From: CBFCZU01 sp965602635
GTDB taxonomy: Bacteria; Planctomycetota; Phycisphaerae; SM23-33
Assembly (NCBI GenBank): GCA_965602635.1
Contig: CBFCZU010000144.1
Coordinates: forward strand, 1 to 11,068
Direction: 5' to 3'
Length of the DNA stretch: 11,068 nt
Shown here: in pieces, positions 7,376 through 11,068 of the stretch
How the letters are laid out: each line of letters begins with the position of its first letter
How positions within the stretch are numbered: the stretch's first letter is position 1
The notes under the pieces: generated by a model
Told to the model about the DNA's origin: nothing
Databases searched by the model: none
The model's input: the letters and a program-made list of their open reading frames with translations, nothing else
Made by a program: the position numbers and the translations under genes

Positions 7376-9937
7376 ATGAAGTCCAACGTGCTCATCGTCT
7401 GTGCGGTGATTCCCATCAGCTATACCATCTCTGCCGACGCCCAGACGCCAGCAAGCCCGGCGAACCAGAGGGCGACGGTCACGGCCACCGTGGATGCGAG
7501 CATCTGCCCGGACCGGGGAACCTGGAGTCAGCGACCCGCGACGCGATGGGAAGATGCGATGGTCTCGGGCAACGGCCGGATGGGTGTGATGGTCTTCGGC
7601 GATCCCCTCAAGGAAACGATGGTCGCCAATCACTGTCGCCTGTTTCTGCCGTTGGGCAGCCGTGAGATCGTGCCCGACCTGGGCCCGTTCCTGCCCGAGT
7701 TGCGAAAGGTCATCGGCGCGAAGCACGACTATCGACAAGGCATGGATTTCATGCTCGGCAAAGCCAAGGAACAGGGCTTCCCCGGGATCATCTACACGGA
7801 TCCGTTTCATCCGGGCATGTTCGTCCATATCCAGCAGCCCGCAGTGGGCGAGGTCCGCGGCTTCTCCCGGTCCGAAGATTTTGCCACGGGCGAGGTCCGC
7901 GTGCAATGGGCCGACGATCGCGGCCGATGGTCGCGCCGCACGTTCGTGTCGCGCGGCGATAACGTGATCGTGACCTGTCTCGGCGGGTCGGCGAGAGTCA
8001 ACTGCAGGCTGTTGTTCCCGCCGCTGAATCCTACGGTGGGGCAGGATGGCGGGGGTTGGATTGCCGGGGTCCGTGCCGACCTGGTCAAGAGTCGACAGAC
8101 AATCGAACCCGGGTCGGTGACGTACCACAATGTGTACACCAAGGGCAAAGGCGGTTTCGACTCAGCCATTCGCGTGTGTCTCGAGGGCGGCAAGGCGACG
8201 GCGGGCAAGGATGGCATCACGATCCAGGACGCCGACGAGGTCATGCTGCTGATGCGCATCGCGCCGTGGAAGACGCCCCTCCCGAAGGACCGAAGCGAAG
8301 CCTGGGCCTACTCGCCACAGAATCCTGATTTCGCCGAGGAGAATCTGGGACGATACGTCGCCTGCCCGAAGCTGGCCGACAGTTCCGTGGTGGCCTTCGT
8401 GGATACCGACGCTGCGGAAGCGCTGATGCCGCAACTCAAAGCGTTGTTGAAATCGGTTCCGGCGGACTACGACGTTCTGTTCGAGAAGCATGTGGCGCTG
8501 CATCGCCCGCTTTTCGAACGAGTCCGTCTGGACCTCGGCGCCCCGGCAGACCAGCGGAGGATGAGTTCGGAGCAACTGCTTGACGAAGCCGGCCGGAGCA
8601 GGAAGATGTCTCTGGCGCTGGCGGAGAAGATCCATGATGCCGGTCGCTACATGTTTCTGTGTTGCGCCGGCGAACTGCCGCCGAACCTTCAGGGACTCTG
8701 GACCGGAACCTGGAAGCCGGCCTGGAGTGGCGACTTCACGCTCGATACCAACCTTCAGTTGGCCATGAAGCACGGCTACAGCGGGAACTGCCCGGAACTC
8801 ATGGAAGGCTACTTCCGGCTCATGGAATCGTTCTACCCGGAATGGCGACTGAACGCGAAACGGACTTACGGTGCGGATGGATTCCTGACCAACGCTCGGG
8901 CTTCGAACACGGCGCTGCTGCTCCATTGGGGAAAGTGGCCCGGCATCTTCTGGACCGCCGGGTGCGGCTGGCTGGTCAGGCCGTTTCACGAGCATTACCT
9001 CTACACCGGTGATCGCCAGTTTCTGGAGAAGCGCACCGTGCCATTTCTCGAGGAGGTCGCGGCGTTCTACGAGGACTTCGTCGTGGTCGACGAGGCGACC
9101 GGAAGGATCAAGTTCGTGCCCTCGTTCTCGCCGGAAACCGGGGCATGCACGTCTGCGACGATGGACGTGATGGTCATGCGCGACGTGCTGACCAATCTGA
9201 TCGCCGCCTACCAAACGCTCGGCATCAAGACCCAGGACATCCCGAAATGGCAGGCCCTACTGGCCCGCCTGCCCGACTACCGCATCAATGACGACGGCGC
9301 TTTGGCCGAGTGGATTCCGGAAGGCAGGCAGGAGCGTTACAAGCATCGGCATCTGTCGCATTTGCACTCGGCGTATGAGGCGAACGGGGAACTGGGTCCG
9401 GATGCCGATCCGGTCTTGCGCGCCGCGGCACGGGAAGCGGTTCGACGACGTATTTACTCAGGGGGTCAGCAATCCTCGCACGGGCGAGTCCACATGGGCT
9501 TGGCCGCCGCCGAGCTGGACTTGGCCGAGGAGGCGTACGGTCGGATCGAGATCATGGCCACGGGCCGATCCATGGCGCCGAGCCTGATGTGCACCCATGA
9601 ACCTGAGGGGCGAATCTTCAACTTGGACGCCAACGGCGCCATGCCCGAGATCATGCATCGCATGTTGTTCCGCGCCCGGCCCGGCTCGGTGGAACTGCTG
9701 CCGGCGCTGCCCGATACGTGGCCGAAGGGGCAGATCACCGGCGTGTTGGCCAAGGGCCGGATCACCATAGTCCGCCTCGCCTGGGACACGTCGGCTCGCA
9801 CAGTGACGTGCGTCATGCGCAGCCAGGTCGGCCAGAACGTGACCGTCACGCTCTCGGCCTTTGACCCGCAAGGCGCACTGACCCGGAGCATCACGCTTAT
9901 GGCCGACGAAGACACACCCGTCACGCTGACTTGGTAG
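7376..9937 (+). CDS. Secreted divergent GH95-like glycoside hydrolase
   Basis: This 853-residue exported protein has the GH95 layout but without a LamG module. The ATG at 7376 is chosen over upstream in-frame starts because a signal peptide begins there (MKSNVLIVCAVIPISYT, cleavage near SADA/Q) and a weak GAGAGA site sits 6 bases before it. The N-terminal domain starts with RWEDAMVSGNGRMGVMVFGD near 57-76. The catalytic barrel has PPNLQGLWTGTWKPAWSGDF, then DTN at 457-459, SFSPETGA with Glu587 as the likely general acid, and FNLDANGAMPEI with Asp751 as the likely base partner. The canonical family motif here is Asn-x-Asn; this protein has Asp457 in the first position and keeps Asn459. The following MNYWPAE motif is also replaced (LQLAMKHG). 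It therefore belongs to a divergent branch, and its substrate may not be L-fucose. Divergent pairing with the LamG-GH95 gene suggests joint action on one glycan, which is inference. Confidence 0.8.
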   Translation: MKSNVLIVCAVIPISYTISADAQTPASPANQRATVTATVDASICPDRGTWSQRPATRWEDAMVSGNGRMGVMVFGDPLKETMVANHCRLFLPLGSREIVPDLGPFLPELRKVIGAKHDYRQGMDFMLGKAKEQGFPGIIYTDPFHPGMFVHIQQPAVGEVRGFSRSEDFATGEVRVQWADDRGRWSRRTFVSRGDNVIVTCLGGSARVNCRLLFPPLNPTVGQDGGGWIAGVRADLVKSRQTIEPGSVTYHNVYTKGKGGFDSAIRVCLEGGKATAGKDGITIQDADEVMLLMRIAPWKTPLPKDRSEAWAYSPQNPDFAEENLGRYVACPKLADSSVVAFVDTDAAEALMPQLKALLKSVPADYDVLFEKHVALHRPLFERVRLDLGAPADQRRMSSEQLLDEAGRSRKMSLALAEKIHDAGRYMFLCCAGELPPNLQGLWTGTWKPAWSGDFTLDTNLQLAMKHGYSGNCPELMEGYFRLMESFYPEWRLNAKRTYGADGFLTNARASNTALLLHWGKWPGIFWTAGCGWLVRPFHEHYLYTGDRQFLEKRTVPFLEEVAAFYEDFVVVDEATGRIKFVPSFSPETGACTSATMDVMVMRDVLTNLIAAYQTLGIKTQDIPKWQALLARLPDYRINDDGALAEWIPEGRQERYKHRHLSHLHSAYEANGELGPDADPVLRAAAREAVRRRIYSGGQQSSHGRVHMGLAAAELDLAEEAYGRIEIMATGRSMAPSLMCTHEPEGRIFNLDANGAMPEIMHRMLFRARPGSVELLPALPDTWPKGQITGVLAKGRITIVRLAWDTSARTVTCVMRSQVGQNVTVTLSAFDPQGALTRSITLMADEDTPVTLTW

Positions 9938-10031
9938 ACGGCCGAAACGCGCCGCCCGACGCCAATCGCCAGGTCGCCAAAGTGAGTCCTTCCTTCACCT
10001 CTCCGGAGGCGCCCCCCTCAGCGGGAGAACT

Positions 10032-10106
10032 CCCGTTCCCGCGCCCGATCCCGCCATGCTCGCGCTGCTGGCCGCCGGAGCGCTGGTCCTGCTTCCCCGG
10101 CGTAGA
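10032..10106 (+). pseudogene. Relic of a PEP-CTERM-like C-terminal sorting signal
   Basis: This frame reads PVPAPDPA, then a hydrophobic run MLALLAAGALVLLP, then RRR. That is the three-part pattern of a PEP-CTERM signal: a Pro-rich VPEP-like motif, one membrane helix and an Arg cluster at the end. In intact genes the stop follows the Arg cluster directly. Here the frame runs on, but a TAG overlaps the last arginines in the next frame (10103-10105), so one lost or gained base would restore a normal ending. No credible mature protein is seen upstream, so it would be a leftover 3' end of a surface-protein gene. The short hydrophobic segment could be chance. Confidence 0.4.
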
Positions 10107-10156
10107 ACGCAGCCTGCGCTGGACCGGCGCACCTCCCTCGCCTTCACCCTCACGCG

Positions 10157-10206
10157 CCCTCCCTTCACACGCCCTTGCCTCGGGGGAGGGGGGGGATTAG
10201 GATGCG
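10157..10206. repeat. Dispersed GC-rich repeat, copy B
   Basis: This is the second copy of the repeat at 7181-7230, in the same orientation, with the identical 23-base core at 10169-10191. CCCTCCC (10157-10163) can again pair with GGGAGGG (10184-10190), although the spacing differs from copy A. Keeping the pairing arms while the spacer changes hints that the hairpin matters. Confidence 0.65.
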
Positions 10207-10329
10207 CGGGGTGGCAGAGGCTGTGTGAACATGCCTCGCGCGGTGCTGGAGCGGACCATGGACAAGACCTGAACGCCAACCGGGTTGGGCAACACGTCCC
10301 AGGAACTCCCGCGTCTCCGGAACTCCAGA

Positions 10330-10368
10330 GGACGCTACCGTAAGTGCCGAGCGAAAACGCTAGCGTCC
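10330..10368. repeat. Inverted repeat, 8-base perfect arms
   Basis: GGACGCTA (10330-10337) and TAGCGTCC (10361-10368) are perfect reverse complements with a 23-base spacer. The right arm lies 18 bases before the sulfatase fragment. It may be a transposon-end relic or an intergenic repeat unit. No T-run follows, so a terminator is unlikely. Confidence 0.45.
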
Positions 10369-10386
10369 CCAGGTTTCGGGCAAGCA

Positions 10387-10608
10387 TATTCCATGCTCCT
10401 GGTCCATAGCGAACACAAGCCCACGCCCGATGCGCAGCCGCGCTCCCTGTTCGACAGATGCGACGAGGCGACAAGACTCGACAATCGCCGCTTCTTCCCC
10501 GACATGCTGGCGTACATGGACAAGCTGATCGGCAACGTCGTCGACCGACTGGAGAAGCACGGCCTGCGAGAAAAGACGCTGGTTGTGGTAATGGGCGATA
10601 GTGACACG
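10387..10608 (+). pseudogene. Internal fragment of a family S1 (arylsulfatase-type) sulfatase
   Basis: About 74 codons keep a clear sulfatase pattern. YSMLLVHSEHKPTPDA matches the conserved stretch before the mid-domain helix, usually seen as PFFLYYPMvLtHxPFxPTPDS. FFPDMLAYMDKLIGNVVDRL and EKHGLREKTLVVVMGDSDT match the family's F-x-DMV-x-YMD-K helix, L-x-ENT-hydrophobic strand and TGDNGT loop. The N-terminal part with the Cys/Ser-x-Pro-Ser-Arg motif that becomes formylglycine is absent upstream, and similarity stops at GDSDT. The open frame continues only to a TAA at 10669-10671 with unrelated residues. There is no plausible start, so the piece is non-functional. It suggests the locus once handled a sulfated glycan. 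Subfamily cannot be given from this length. Confidence 0.72.
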
Positions 10609-10630
10609 TTGTGCCAAGTGGCGACACGTG
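10605..10630. repeat. Imperfect palindrome at the sulfatase break point
   Basis: CACGTTGTGCCA (10605-10616) and TGGCGACACGTG (10619-10630) pair at 9 of 12 positions around a 2-base centre, with a three-base mismatched block in each arm. GACACGT is also repeated directly at 10603-10609 and 10623-10629. The palindrome begins where sulfatase similarity ends. Confidence 0.45.
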
Positions 10631-10931
10631 CGCGACTTGCGCGCCTCCCGCGTCTCGCAGCCTCTCCCTAAAGTCAGCCCCATCCACACACTGGGCGGTC
10701 AATTCCTTGACGCGGCGTACAGAACTTTGGCCCTGCTGAGGGATGCACGGGTTCGTCCGGCGCTGGCGGCCAACCCCCGGAGGCCCCCGGGGCATCGCCT
10801 CGATGTGTGGTGGCTTGCGGAACTGATGCCTGTACGCCACCCCGCGAACGGGCAGACTCTGGGAACCAGCCCCAAACGGGCGGGACGGCACACGCCCATA
10901 ACCTCTTTGTCTGCAAGTAGTTACGCCCGCA

Positions 10932-11009
10932 ATCCATTCAACCCCGCCCCGGAATGGCTGCGAGTGACCGCGTTCGCAGTTCTGTGGTGTGGTGCGAACG
11001 CCGGCGGGG
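10932..11009. repeat. Nested inverted repeats near the right edge
   Basis: The inner arms GCGTTCGCA (10970-10978) and TGCGAACGC (10993-11001) are perfect, with a 14-base loop. The outer arms CCCCGCC (10932-10938) and GGCGGGG (11003-11009) are also perfect. Together they could fold into a long stem with a side bulge. There is no T-tract, no coding context and no known RNA family that I recognise. Confidence 0.5.
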
Positions 11010-11068
11010 CCTCTCCTGCCACTGCGCTGCGGTGAGGCTGTTTGCCGCACGGCCCCATCGACAGGACG

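Larger units (their letters stand above)
9938..11068. other. Gene-poor region with decayed fragments
   Basis: No intact gene is supported in these 1131 bases. The region contains a small perfect hairpin (CGGGAG/CTCCCG at 10022-10035), a PEP-CTERM-like tail, a dispersed repeat copy, a sulfatase fragment and several inverted repeats, each listed separately. Between 10107 and 10386, apart from the repeat and the inverted repeat at 10330-10368, and again between 10631 and 10931, I see nothing recognisable in any frame. The longer frames there are proline/arginine-rich and look like GC-driven open frames. No T-tract terminator is seen after 9937. Confidence 0.6.

Noticed and set aside
10285..10671. 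Intact 128-residue protein containing the sulfatase-like stretch
   Set aside because: Only codons 35-108 resemble a sulfatase, both ends are unrelated, the start would be a TTG without a ribosome binding site, and the catalytic motif is absent.
9995..11050. 351-codon minus-strand open frame in the gene-poor region
   Set aside because: Composition is Pro/Arg/Ser-rich without domain motifs, and it runs antisense to the sulfatase and PEP-CTERM-like fragments, which do have recognisable patterns.
9938..11068. tRNA, rRNA or CRISPR in the gene-poor region
   Set aside because: I found no T-loop with a plausible cloverleaf, no rRNA-like stretch, and no evenly spaced direct repeats.
1..11068. A new defence or mobile system
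   Set aside because: All intact genes are carbohydrate-active enzymes; no nuclease, methylase, helicase, reverse transcriptase, recombinase or toxin-antitoxin pair is visible.

Overview
This 11 kb, GC-rich window looks like part of a polysaccharide-degradation region. The likely source is a bacterium of the Planctomycetota or wider PVC group. That placement is an inference from gene content: secreted GH106 and GH95 enzymes, a sulfatase remnant and a PEP-CTERM-like tail. No marker gene is present to prove it.

Layout. Positions 1-3833 hold a plus-strand cluster. It starts with the C-terminal end of a probable alpha/beta-hydrolase (cut by the window edge). A complete secreted GH106 alpha-L-rhamnosidase-type enzyme follows at 276-3725. 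Then comes a well-started secreted-protein gene at 3747-3833 that breaks off just after its signal peptide. The minus-strand gene at 3904-6987 encodes a secreted GH95 enzyme (alpha-L-fucosidase/alpha-L-galactosidase family) with an N-terminal LamG-like domain. All four GH95 catalytic-site residues are recognisable in it. Divergent from it, across a 388-base intergenic region with two candidate promoters and a dispersed GC-rich repeat, lies a plus-strand gene at 7376-9937. It encodes a second, more divergent secreted GH95-like protein in which one catalytic-site Asn is Asp. The last 1.1 kb (9938-11068) has no intact gene. It holds decayed pieces: a PEP-CTERM-like tail, a second copy of the dispersed repeat, an internal fragment of a family S1 sulfatase, and several inverted repeats.

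How the genes fit together (inference). Three large exported enzymes aimed at terminal deoxy-sugars (L-rhamnose, L-fucose or L-galactose), with an esterase-like protein and a dead sulfatase nearby, suggest stepwise debranching of a rhamnose- and fucose-containing, possibly esterified and sulfated glycan such as an algal, plant pectic or host polysaccharide. No transporter, regulator or sugar-metabolism gene is visible, so the cluster probably continues to the left. I found no defence system, CRISPR array, tRNA, rRNA or intact transposase, and no clearly new biological system. The most unusual points are the active-site substitution in the second GH95-like protein and the traces of gene loss at both edges of the GH95 pair.
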